From positions 1 through 8,092 of the forward strand of contig JAXDLH010000341.1 in NCBI GenBank assembly GCA_034666705.1: 8,092 bases of DNA, in the 5' to 3' direction. The notes under the pieces are model-generated. The model saw only the letters and a program-made list of their open reading frames with translations, did not search any database and had not been told where the DNA came from. The stretch is from JAXDLH01 sp034666705 (GTDB lineage Bacteria; Chloroflexota; UBA6077; SHYK01). Made by a program: the position numbers and the translations under genes. Below are positions 1 through 5,171 of this stretch, piece after piece. The first letter of the stretch is position 1, and each line of letters begins with the position of its first letter.

Positions 1-291
1 GATCGCGTACACGAACGGCGCGGGTGGCGCATCCCCCAGCACGATCTCCTCCCCGGACGCCGGCCGATAGAGGATAGCGCCGTACTCGTCGACCACGTAG
101 TCGAAGAGATAGATGTGGGGAAAGACCTAATGCACATCCGCAAGCTCGCGACCCGTCACGAGGATCAGGCGGCGACCGGATGCCAGCAGCCGTTCGAGCG
201 CATCAATCGACGCCTCGTCGACGCGACCGCTCGTCGCCAGCGTTCCGTCGTAGTCGCACGCGAGCACCAGATAGCGCACCGGTGCCTCCAT
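1..291 (-). pseudogene. HAD-superfamily hydrolase, 5' part, interrupted by an in-frame TAG
   Basis: Read on the minus strand from the ATG at 291-289, the frame gives 54 codons, a TAG at 129-127, then 42 further open codons to the window edge. The first part has HAD motif I, DYDGTLA, with the nucleophile and general acid/base aspartates at residues 13 and 15, and a motif II-like segment LVTGRE with Thr46. After the stop the same frame continues with family-like sequence (VFPHIYLFDYVVDEYGA), so both sides belong to one gene and no frameshift is needed. HAD proteins of this type are Mg-dependent phosphatases, and some relatives carry a C-terminal ATPase domain, which would lie outside the window. 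A purine-rich GGGAAGG lies 11-17 nt before the ATG. A recent nonsense mutation is the simplest reading; a sequencing error or stop readthrough are alternatives. The 3' end is not visible. Confidence 0.7.
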
Positions 292-345
292 CTCGGGTCC
301 GCCTTCCCGATGCCTACTCTCATCGTACCGCCGCGCCCATGCAGT

Positions 346-383
346 GCGCCCAGCACGTCGAGGACGCGCCCAGCACGTCGAGG
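346..383. repeat. Two-copy tandem 18-mer, period 20 bp
   Basis: GCGCCCAGCACGTCGAGG occurs at 346-363 and again, identically, at 366-383, separated by AC. It lies in the 165-bp spacer between the divergent HAD-type and ArsR-type genes, upstream of the latter's -35 box. The 20-bp period is about two helical turns, which would place a bound protein on the same DNA face. It could equally be a replication-slippage duplication. No function is assigned. Confidence 0.75.
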
Positions 384-420
384 GGGCTCGCGTTGCGAGC
401 CGACGCTCACCTACGAGCGC

Positions 421-456
421 TTGACATGTGACTATTTAGTCACCTATAGTCCTGGC
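421..456 (+). promoter_or_regulatory. Promoter of the ArsR-SRPBCC gene with palindromic operator in the spacer
   Basis: A perfect -35 box TTGACA (421-426) is followed after 18 bp by a -10 box TATAGT (445-450). The start codon at 457 lies only 6 nt beyond the -10, so the predicted transcription start falls at or next to the ATG and the mRNA would be leaderless; no Shine-Dalgarno sequence is present. Within the spacer lies the palindrome GTGACTA-TT-TAGTCAC (428-443), with 7-bp perfect arms. A dimeric winged-helix repressor there would block RNA polymerase directly. Autoregulation by the adjacent gene product is inferred from position. Confidence 0.8.
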
Positions 457-1209
457 ATGGACGAGGTGTTCAGAGCGCTGGCCGACCCAACGCGACGGAG
501 CCTGCTCGACGAGCTATTCCGTGAAGACGGACAGACGCTGAGCGCGCTCGAGGCGCGCTTGCCGATGACGCGCTTCGGGGTGATGAAGCATCTGAAGCAA
601 CTCGAAGAGGCGGGCCTGGTGGTGACCAGGCGGCGCGGGCGCGAGAAGCTCCATTTTCTGAACCCGGTGCCCATCCGGCTTGTCCACGACCGGTGGGTGA
701 GCAAGTACGCCGAGCCATGGGTGGCAGGTCTGAGCGAGCTCAAGCACAGATTGGAGGAAGGCATGGAGAAGGTGTTCGAGATCTACATCAAAACCACCCC
801 GGAGCGCCTCTGGGAAGCGATCACCAATAGTGAGATCCGGAGCAAGTACAACTTTGGCGCCCGGATCAACTCGGACTGGACCCCCGGCTCGCGGTACGAG
901 CAGCGCACGCCGGACGGCAGCATGCTGCTGGGGGAGGGTCAAAACCTCGAGGTCGACCCGCCACGCCGGCTGGTCCAGACCATGGTGGCCCTCTGGGGCG
1001 ACGACGTGAAGCAAGAGGGCACGTCGCGGATCACCTGGGAGATCGAACCGGTCGGCGACTCCTGCCGCCTCACCGTCACCCACGACCAGCGTCGCGAAGG
1101 CGCGAACGACCAACTGTACAGCGGCGGGCCGATGATCCTCTCCGGCCTGAAGACCTGGCTGGAGACGGGCGAACTGCTCACTACCCCGGGATCGCTGCTC
1201 TACGGCTGA
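457..1209 (+). CDS. ArsR-family HTH / SRPBCC (AHSA1-like) fusion regulator
   Basis: This 250-residue protein joins two domains. Residues 1-95 are an ArsR-type winged helix (FRALADPTRRSLLDEL at 6-20, recognition-helix region TRFGVMKHLKQLEEAG at 38-53, then the wing). Residues 103-245 are an SRPBCC/AHSA1-like fold beginning VFEIYIKTTPERLWEAIT and ending with the typical GGPMILSGLKTWLETGELL. The ELCVCDLM-type metal site of classical ArsR/SmtB proteins is absent, so metal sensing is unlikely. The SRPBCC domain has a hydrophobic cavity in known structures, so a small lipophilic ligand is a reasonable inference. The ATG at 457 was chosen although the frame is open upstream to 115, because that extension has no family similarity and would include the promoter. 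The gene diverges from the HAD gene and converges on the marR-like gene. The exact ligand and targets cannot be told. Confidence 0.9.
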   Translation: MDEVFRALADPTRRSLLDELFREDGQTLSALEARLPMTRFGVMKHLKQLEEAGLVVTRRRGREKLHFLNPVPIRLVHDRWVSKYAEPWVAGLSELKHRLEEGMEKVFEIYIKTTPERLWEAITNSEIRSKYNFGARINSDWTPGSRYEQRTPDGSMLLGEGQNLEVDPPRRLVQTMVALWGDDVKQEGTSRITWEIEPVGDSCRLTVTHDQRREGANDQLYSGGPMILSGLKTWLETGELLTTPGSLLYG

Positions 1210-1217
1210 GCCCAACC

Positions 1218-1285
1218 TTCCGCGCAGTGCGGAACGCGGGTCGAGGGACCATGGGCCCAGGCCGAGCCTGCTGTCCCTCGACCCG
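1218..1285. terminator. Hairpin cluster between convergent genes, possible bidirectional terminator
   Basis: Two perfect inverted repeats follow the stop codon at 1209. TTCCGC-GCAGT-GCGGAA occupies 1218-1234. A larger one has 13-bp arms CGGGTCGAGGGAC (1237-1249) and its complement (1273-1285), with a 23-nt loop that itself contains CAGGC-CGA-GCCTG (1258-1270). A third stem, GGCGGA-TCAG-TCCGCC (1289-1304), overlaps the last codons and stop of the minus-strand gene. No T-tract follows on either strand, so these are not canonical intrinsic terminators, but the position between converging genes suits transcript separation or 3'-end protection. Confidence 0.55.
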
Positions 1286-1294
1286 GGCGGCGGA

Positions 1295-1774
1295 TCAGTC
1301 CGCCGGGTCGAGCTCCTCGTGGCGGCAAAGGTGCGCCGCGAGGAGCTCGCTGATCGTCCGTAAGTGGCCGGCTTGCTCCGCGGAGAGCTGGTCGAACAGG
1401 TGCTGGCGCACACTCTCGAAGAGCCCAGGGGCGGCCGCCTGAAATGCCGCGCGCCCTTGCGCGGTGAGCACCGCGTAGGCCCCCCGCTTGTCCGTGGGAC
1501 ACGCCACGCGCTGCACCCAGCCCCGCTCCTCGAGGCGCGCCACCGCGTGCGAGAGCCGGCTCCGCGAGCCGTGGAGGTGGGCGGCAAGGTCGCTCATCCG
1601 GAGGGTGCACTGCGACGCCTCGGAGAGGCACGCCAGCACCTGGTAGTAGGCGAGCGGGATCTCCGCCTGGCGTTGCAGATCGCGGTCGAGCCGGTCGAGC
1701 AGCAGGTGCGTGGCGATGAGGAAGCTGCGGAGCGTCTGCTCGTGCTCGCTCGCCCACCGGTCCTGTGTGTCCAT
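1295..1774 (-). CDS. MarR-family transcriptional regulator
   Basis: The 159-residue product has the MarR layout: an N-terminal dimerisation helix (about 10-38), a helix-turn-helix with MSDLAAHLHGSRSRLSHAVARLEERGW (60-86) containing the recognition helix, a wing with the conserved D-K-R (95-97) leading into YAVLTAQGRAAF, and C-terminal helices completing the dimer interface. Cysteines lie at 49, 56, 92 and 150; none is at the N-terminal position used by OhrR-type peroxide sensors, so the signal is unknown. The ATG at 1774 was chosen over an in-frame ATG at 1807 because a -10-like TATCAT lies 6 nt upstream of it and the upstream start falls inside a putative operator. MarR proteins usually repress themselves and a divergent gene; here the divergent direction holds a mini-ORF and lon. 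Confidence 0.9.
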   Translation of the reverse strand: MDTQDRWASEHEQTLRSFLIATHLLLDRLDRDLQRQAEIPLAYYQVLACLSEASQCTLRMSDLAAHLHGSRSRLSHAVARLEERGWVQRVACPTDKRGAYAVLTAQGRAAFQAAAPGLFESVRQHLFDQLSAEQAGHLRTISELLAAHLCRHEELDPAD

Positions 1775-1780
1775 GCCGCC

Positions 1781-1808
1781 ATGATACCGGAATAGTTGAA
1801 GGCTCAAT
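1781..1808 (-). promoter_or_regulatory. Probable promoter and MarR-type operator site 1
   Basis: On the minus strand a -10-like TATCAT (1786-1781) sits 6 nt before the ATG, the same spacing as in the ArsR-type gene, suggesting another leaderless transcript. A -35-like ATTGAG (1808-1803) lies 16 bp upstream. The imperfect palindrome TTGAAGGCTCAA (1796-1807, form TTGA-N4-TCAA) overlaps this -35 and fits autorepression. The promoter match is moderate. Confidence 0.55.
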
Positions 1809-1836
1809 GGAGTTTCATAGGGTGAAATCCGTGTGC

Positions 1837-1864
1837 TTGAACGCTCAATAGTTTAACGTTCAAT
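1837..1864. promoter_or_regulatory. Two further MarR-type operator-like sites
   Basis: TTGAACGCTCAA (1837-1848) and TTTAACGTTCAA (1852-1863) are 12-bp imperfect palindromes whose starts are 15 bp apart. Both match the TTGAAC/GTTCAA pattern typical of MarR-family operators. The second lies in an 18-bp segment at 1847-1864 that matches 15 of 18 bases of the segment at 1791-1808. On the plus strand TTGAAC (1837-1842) and TTCAAT (1859-1864), 16 bp apart, could also act as -35/-10 of a promoter toward the mini-ORF and lon, so a bound repressor would cover it. Binding is inferred. Confidence 0.6.
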
Positions 1865-1890
1865 TCACCACCATGCTTGGAGGGCTCCCT

Positions 1891-1935
1891 ATGGCAGTCG
1901 AAGAGCCTGACCACCGTCAGCCGCTTCGTCGCTGA
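1891..1935 (+). CDS. 14-codon ORF with strong Shine-Dalgarno between MarR sites and lon
   Basis: The ATG at 1891 is preceded at 6-nt spacing by GGAGGG (1879-1884), a better ribosome site than most genes here have. It encodes MAVEEPDHRQPLRR and stops at TGA 1933-1935, 68 nt before lon. It lies about 20 nt downstream of the predicted start of a promoter embedded in the MarR-type sites. It could be a leader peptide, or the surviving 5' end of the gene once controlled by the MarR protein, with the rest deleted. An in-frame ATG at 1873 lacks a ribosome site. No homology is recognised and translation is unproven. Confidence 0.35.
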   Translation: MAVEEPDHRQPLRR

Positions 1936-2003
1936 GCACTAGCTCGGCCCCGCAAGGCGCCGAGGATCTCTCGAATCCCCCGAATCTCTCCCAAGGAAAG
2001 AAT

Positions 2004-4355
2004 GTGTCTGAAAAACAATTACTCCTCCCGTTGCTCGCGCTGGACGACCGTGTAATCCTGCCGCACATGGCAGTGCCCGTTGCCCTCGAGAGTCAGGAGG
2101 CCTGGGCGGCGGTCACCGCGGCCCGCGAAACTGACGGCCTGGTCCTGCTGCTGCCGCGCATCGAGGGCGAATACGGGCGGATGGGCACCGTCGCCCACCT
2201 CGACGAGGCTGGCCGGTTGCCCGATGGCCGCGAGGCCTCGGCGCTGCGCGGCATGTACCGCGGCGTGCTGAACGGCGCCGCGGTCGAGCGCGCCGGCACG
2301 CTCTGGATTACGGTCGAGCCGGCCCCGGATCCCGCGCTGGAAGAGCTCTCGCCCCGGGCGCTCTCGCTCGGACGCGAGTACCGCGCCATCGTCGAGAACC
2401 TGCTCGAGGTGCGCGGCACGACGGGCCTAACCCGGATGCTGCGCGGCATTCACCACCCAGGACAGCTCGCCGACCTGGCGGGCTATTCGCCCGATCTCAC
2501 GCTGCGCCAGCAGCTCGACGTGCTCGAGGAGCAGTCGGTCGAGGCGCGCCTGGAGAAGCTCATCGCCTGGACGCGCGACATCCTCGCCGAAGCCTCGATC
2601 AAGGATAAGATCCGCAGCGAGGTGAACGAGGGACTGGAGCAGCGCCAGCGTGAGTATTACCTCCGCCAGCAGCTCGAAGCGATCAAGAAGGAGCTCGGCG
2701 AGGACGAGGGCGATACCGTCTCCGAGTACCGCCAGAAGATCGCCGAAACCCCGTTCCCCGACGACGTGCGCAAGGAGGTCGAGCGCGAGCTCGGTCGGCT
2801 GGAGCGCACGAGCGAGCAGAACCCCGAGCACGGCTGGATCCGCAACTACCTCGACTGGATGGTCGAGCTTCCCTGGGGCAAGCGCTCTGATGATCAGTTC
2901 GACGTCGCCGAAGCGCGCCGCATCCTGGATGCGGATCACACGGGTCTGGACGACGTGAAGGGCCGGATCATCGAGTACCTGGCCGTGAAGAAGCGGCGCG
3001 AGGGCCGCAAGCTCGAGGCCGTCGGCGGCCGGGGCTCCGGCGCCATTATCACGCTCGTCGGCCCGCCCGGCGTAGGCAAGACCTCGCTGGGCGAGTCCGT
3101 GGCGCGTGCGCTCGGCCGTAAGTTCACTCGGGTCTCCCTGGGCGGCATCCACGACGAAGCCGAGATCCGCGGCCACCGTCGCACCTACGTCGGCGCCATT
3201 CCGGGCCGCATCGCCCGGGCGCTGAAAGAGGCCGGCACGATGAACCCGGTGATCATGCTGGACGAGATCGACAAGGTGGGCAACGACTGGCGGGGCGACC
3301 CGTCCTCCGCGCTGCTTGAAGTGCTCGACCCCGCGCAGAACCACACCTTCCGGGACCACTACCTGGAGGTTGACCTCGACCTCTCGGACGTGCTGTTCAT
3401 CCCGACGGCCAACGTCGTCGATACGATTCCCGGCCCGTTGCTCGACCGCATGGAGGTCGTGCAGCTCGACGGCTACACCGTGCAGGAGAAGCTGGCGATC
3501 GCCCGCGACCACCTCGTGCGGCGGCAGCTCGACCGCAACGGCCTGGATACCGACGAGGCGAGCTTCACCGACGAGGCGCTGCTGACGGTGATCGAGGGGC
3601 ATACCCGCGAGGCGGGCGTGCGCGGCCTGGAGCGCCAGATCGGCAAGGTCCTGCGCAAGGTCGCGACGCAGCTCGAGGCCGAAGAGGTGACGCCACCGGT
3701 GACGGTCGGCACCGCAGAGGTGCGCACCCACCTGGGCCGCGCCCGCTTCCAACCCGAGGCGGCCGAGCGGACCGAGACGCCGGGTGTGGCGACAGGCCTG
3801 GCGGTGACCGGGACCGGCGGCGATGTGCTCTTCATCGAGGCGAGCTCGATGGCCGGCAGCCAGGGCCTCACCCTGACCGGGCAGCTCGGCGACGTGATGA
3901 AGGAGTCGGTGCAGATCGCGCTCTCCTACATCCGCTCGCACGCGACGGCGCTGGGCATCGAGTCGTCCGCATTCGCGGATCGGCACTTCCACGTGCACGT
4001 GCCGGCGGGTGCGATCCCGAAGGACGGACCCTCGGCGGGGATCACCATGGTCACGGCCCTGGCGAGCCTGCTGCTGGAGCGGCCCGTGCGCGGCGACATC
4101 GGCATGACCGGTGAGGTCACGTTGCAGGGCAAGGTCCTGCCCATCGGCGGCGTCAAGCAGAAGCTGCTCGCCGCGCACCGGGCTGGGCTGAAGGAGGTCA
4201 TCCTCCCCCAGCGCAACGAGCCCGACCTGGACGACGTGCCAGAGACGGTCCGCGAGGAGCTCAAGATCCACCTGGTGAGCGACGTCTCCGACGTGCTGCG
4301 CCTGGCCCTCGAGCCCGCCCGCGCCGCGAACGACGGCCTCGTCGCCGTCGCGTAA
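2004..4355 (+). CDS. lon: ATP-dependent protease Lon (LonA type)
   Basis: The 783-residue protein is essentially the length of E. coli Lon. It is a cytosolic hexameric AAA+ protease that unfolds and degrades damaged and regulatory proteins. Domains in order: the N-terminal substrate-binding domain (about 5-200), helical/coiled-coil linker with YYLRQQLEAIKKELGE (about 215-260), AAA+ module with Walker A GPPGVGKT (353-360) and Walker B VIMLDEIDK (416-424, Asp420/Glu421), and C-terminal protease domain with PKDGPSAG carrying the catalytic Ser677 and GGVKQK carrying catalytic Lys720. The 43-residue Ser-Lys distance equals that of E. coli Lon (S679/K722). The start is GTG at 2004, 6 nt after AAGGA (1993-1997). 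No HrcA/CIRCE element is visible upstream. Transcription may come from the region of the MarR-type sites, inferred from position only. All key residues are present, so it should be functional. Confidence 0.97.
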   Translation: MSEKQLLLPLLALDDRVILPHMAVPVALESQEAWAAVTAARETDGLVLLLPRIEGEYGRMGTVAHLDEAGRLPDGREASALRGMYRGVLNGAAVERAGTLWITVEPAPDPALEELSPRALSLGREYRAIVENLLEVRGTTGLTRMLRGIHHPGQLADLAGYSPDLTLRQQLDVLEEQSVEARLEKLIAWTRDILAEASIKDKIRSEVNEGLEQRQREYYLRQQLEAIKKELGEDEGDTVSEYRQKIAETPFPDDVRKEVERELGRLERTSEQNPEHGWIRNYLDWMVELPWGKRSDDQFDVAEARRILDADHTGLDDVKGRIIEYLAVKKRREGRKLEAVGGRGSGAIITLVGPPGVGKTSLGESVARALGRKFTRVSLGGIHDEAEIRGHRRTYVGAIPGRIARALKEAGTMNPVIMLDEIDKVGNDWRGDPSSALLEVLDPAQNHTFRDHYLEVDLDLSDVLFIPTANVVDTIPGPLLDRMEVVQLDGYTVQEKLAIARDHLVRRQLDRNGLDTDEASFTDEALLTVIEGHTREAGVRGLERQIGKVLRKVATQLEAEEVTPPVTVGTAEVRTHLGRARFQPEAAERTETPGVATGLAVTGTGGDVLFIEASSMAGSQGLTLTGQLGDVMKESVQIALSYIRSHATALGIESSAFADRHFHVHVPAGAIPKDGPSAGITMVTALASLLLERPVRGDIGMTGEVTLQGKVLPIGGVKQKLLAAHRAGLKEVILPQRNEPDLDDVPETVREELKIHLVSDVSDVLRLALEPARAANDGLVAVA

Positions 4356-4372
4356 GCATCGCCGGTCGGTTC

Positions 4373-4397
4373 ACCCCTCCCTATCGATGGGGAAGGA
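4373..4397. repeat. Imperfect hairpin just after lon
   Basis: Around the palindrome ATCGAT (4383-4388), C-rich sequence on the left pairs with G-rich sequence on the right (for example CCC with GGG and CC with GG, with a T-G wobble and one mismatch). It lies about 20 nt after the lon stop and precedes the stronger 4418-4449 palindrome. It may contribute to 3'-end formation; evidence is limited to the pairing. Confidence 0.35.
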
Positions 4398-4417
4398 CAG
4401 GATAGACCCTCACCCCC

Positions 4418-4452
4418 AGCCCCCTCTCCCATGCATGGGAGAGGGGGCTTTT
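4418..4452 (+). terminator. Perfect 32-bp palindrome with short T-run, probable lon terminator
   Basis: The 16-base arm AGCCCCCTCTCCCATG (4418-4433) is followed immediately by its exact complement (4434-4449), then three more T residues, giving TTTT at 4449-4452. It sits 63 nt after the lon stop. A GC-rich stem ending in T residues resembles an intrinsic terminator, though the T-run is short and the stem is unusually long, with no separate loop (a few central bases would form it). The preceding CCCTCACCCCCAG and the pure C/T versus G/A arms also resemble dispersed intergenic repeats found in many copies in some genomes, so this may be a repeat serving as a terminator. Confidence 0.6.
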
Positions 4453-4543
4453 CGTGTGTCCGGTCCGGGTAAGGGGCCGACCTACCCCCGTACCGGGCTG
4501 GGAAACCTATCTATCGCCCCAGCCCAAGTGCCCTGCCCCCCGC

Positions 4544-4568
4544 CCCCCTTCCCGGCGCGGGAAGGGGG
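4544..4568. repeat. GC-rich inverted repeat, 11-bp arms
   Basis: CCCCCTTCCCG (4544-4554) and its exact complement (4558-4568) flank a 3-nt GCG loop. No T-run follows on the plus strand. Like the 4418-4449 palindrome it has a polypyrimidine arm followed by a polypurine arm, and the upstream sequence is a long C-rich tract (4531-4548). It is probably another dispersed-repeat or terminator-like element; its role is unknown. Confidence 0.6.
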
Positions 4569-4649
4569 AGTCATCCCAACGTGCGCAACCCATACGGACG
4601 CCGACCCGGCGAATCCTTTGCGGCGGACACTTCTCTCCACCCCGGCGCA

Positions 4650-4899
4650 CCGGAGGGACAGCCGTCCCCCCGCTCATCCTGAGCTTGTCGAAGGACCCGC
4701 GGCCCGCAGCGGAGCGCAGGGCCGCAACTGTTGGCGCGGTCGGGTGGCTCCTATGGGCAGGGTTGGGGGCAAACTCGGCCGGTGGGACCAACGGTTGGTT
4801 TCCGCGCTCGCCGCGCGGCGGATCCTTCGACAGGCTCAGGATGAGCGGGGCGAAGGGTGCGCGGGGCGAAGGCTGCGCGGGCGACGCCTGTCCCTCCGG
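4650..4899. repeat. Nested inverted-repeat element of about 250 bp
   Basis: The outer arms CCGGAGGGACAG (4650-4661) and CTGTCCCTCCGG (4888-4899) are exact complements. The inner arms are 28 bp, 4667-4694 and 4823-4850, pairing at 27 of 28 positions; the left begins CCCCGCTCATCCTGAG and the right ends CTCAGGATGAGCGGGG. Between them, GAGCGC (4712-4717) and GCGCTC (4804-4809) continue the pairing imperfectly. The inner arm resembles a CTCATCCTGAGCTTGTCGAAGGA-like repeat I recall from many unrelated genomes. There is no transposase or convincing coding sequence inside. It looks like a non-autonomous palindromic repeat unit; target-site duplications are not evident. Confidence 0.7.
4845..4876. repeat. 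Tandem 16-mer, two copies
   Basis: GCGGGGCGAAGGGTGC (4845-4860) is followed directly by GCGGGGCGAAGGCTGC (4861-4876), with one base differing, and then by a partial third start GCGGGCGA. It lies between the right inner and right outer arms of the nested inverted-repeat element, and partly accounts for the arms being farther apart on the right than on the left. Confidence 0.7.
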
Positions 4900-5171
4900 G
4901 TTTGGCGGACCGAGGCCTACGATGGCGCGAGCTAAACTCAGGCCAAGGTGCAACCCCCATTCACACGGGCGTGATTACGCACACGGAGATGCAGTTTTCA
5001 TCTGCGCTTCGGTTTAGTATTCGGCCGCACGATATGCCGACGTCGTGGCGTCCGCCCTGCGGCTGCGTGTCGCACCGGCGGCTGCCGCTCGGCGTCGACC
5101 CCGGCGTATGATGGGCGCGTCACAGGCCCCAGGGCCGTGAATCGCGAGCAATGCCGGGGGGATCAGTAGAG
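4900..5171 (+). other. Non-coding spacer upstream of the amidohydrolase gene
   Basis: No gene, tRNA or clear riboswitch is seen here. An AT-richer patch at 4990-5022 and a TATGAT hexamer at 5107-5112 are possible promoter elements; the latter has no good -35 partner at 16-18 bp. GGGGGGAT (5156-5162) lies 9 nt before the ATG at 5172 and is the likely ribosome-binding site. The open frames crossing this spacer lack family features. Confidence 0.4.

Noticed and set aside
115..456. N-terminal extension of the ArsR-SRPBCC frame
   Set aside because: The extension has no homologous features, overlaps the minus-strand HAD coding sequence, and contains the -35, operator and -10; the HTH starts right at the 457 ATG.
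514..1587. 357-codon open frame on the minus strand
   Set aside because: It overlaps both the ArsR-SRPBCC gene and the MarR gene, has low-complexity Arg/Ser/Pro composition, and shows no domain.
1934..1945. GAGC-ACTA-GCTC resembling half of a CIRCE heat-shock operator before lon
   Set aside because: CIRCE needs 9-bp arms (TTAGCACTC/GAGTGCTAA) with a 9-bp spacer; here only 4 bp pair.
1943..1964. CTCGGC...GCCGAG stem before lon as an attenuator
   Set aside because: The stem is 6 bp with a 10-nt loop and no T-run, which is common by chance in GC-rich DNA.
2427..4271. 614-codon open frame on the minus strand
   Set aside because: It lies wholly antisense to lon. Its His/Leu/Arg/Val-rich translation has no family motif and is a by-product of GC-rich codon use.
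4387..5111. Several overlapping open frames in the lon-amidohydrolase spacer
   Set aside because: They run through palindromic repeats, are Pro/Arg/Gly-rich, overlap each other in several frames and have no recognisable domain.
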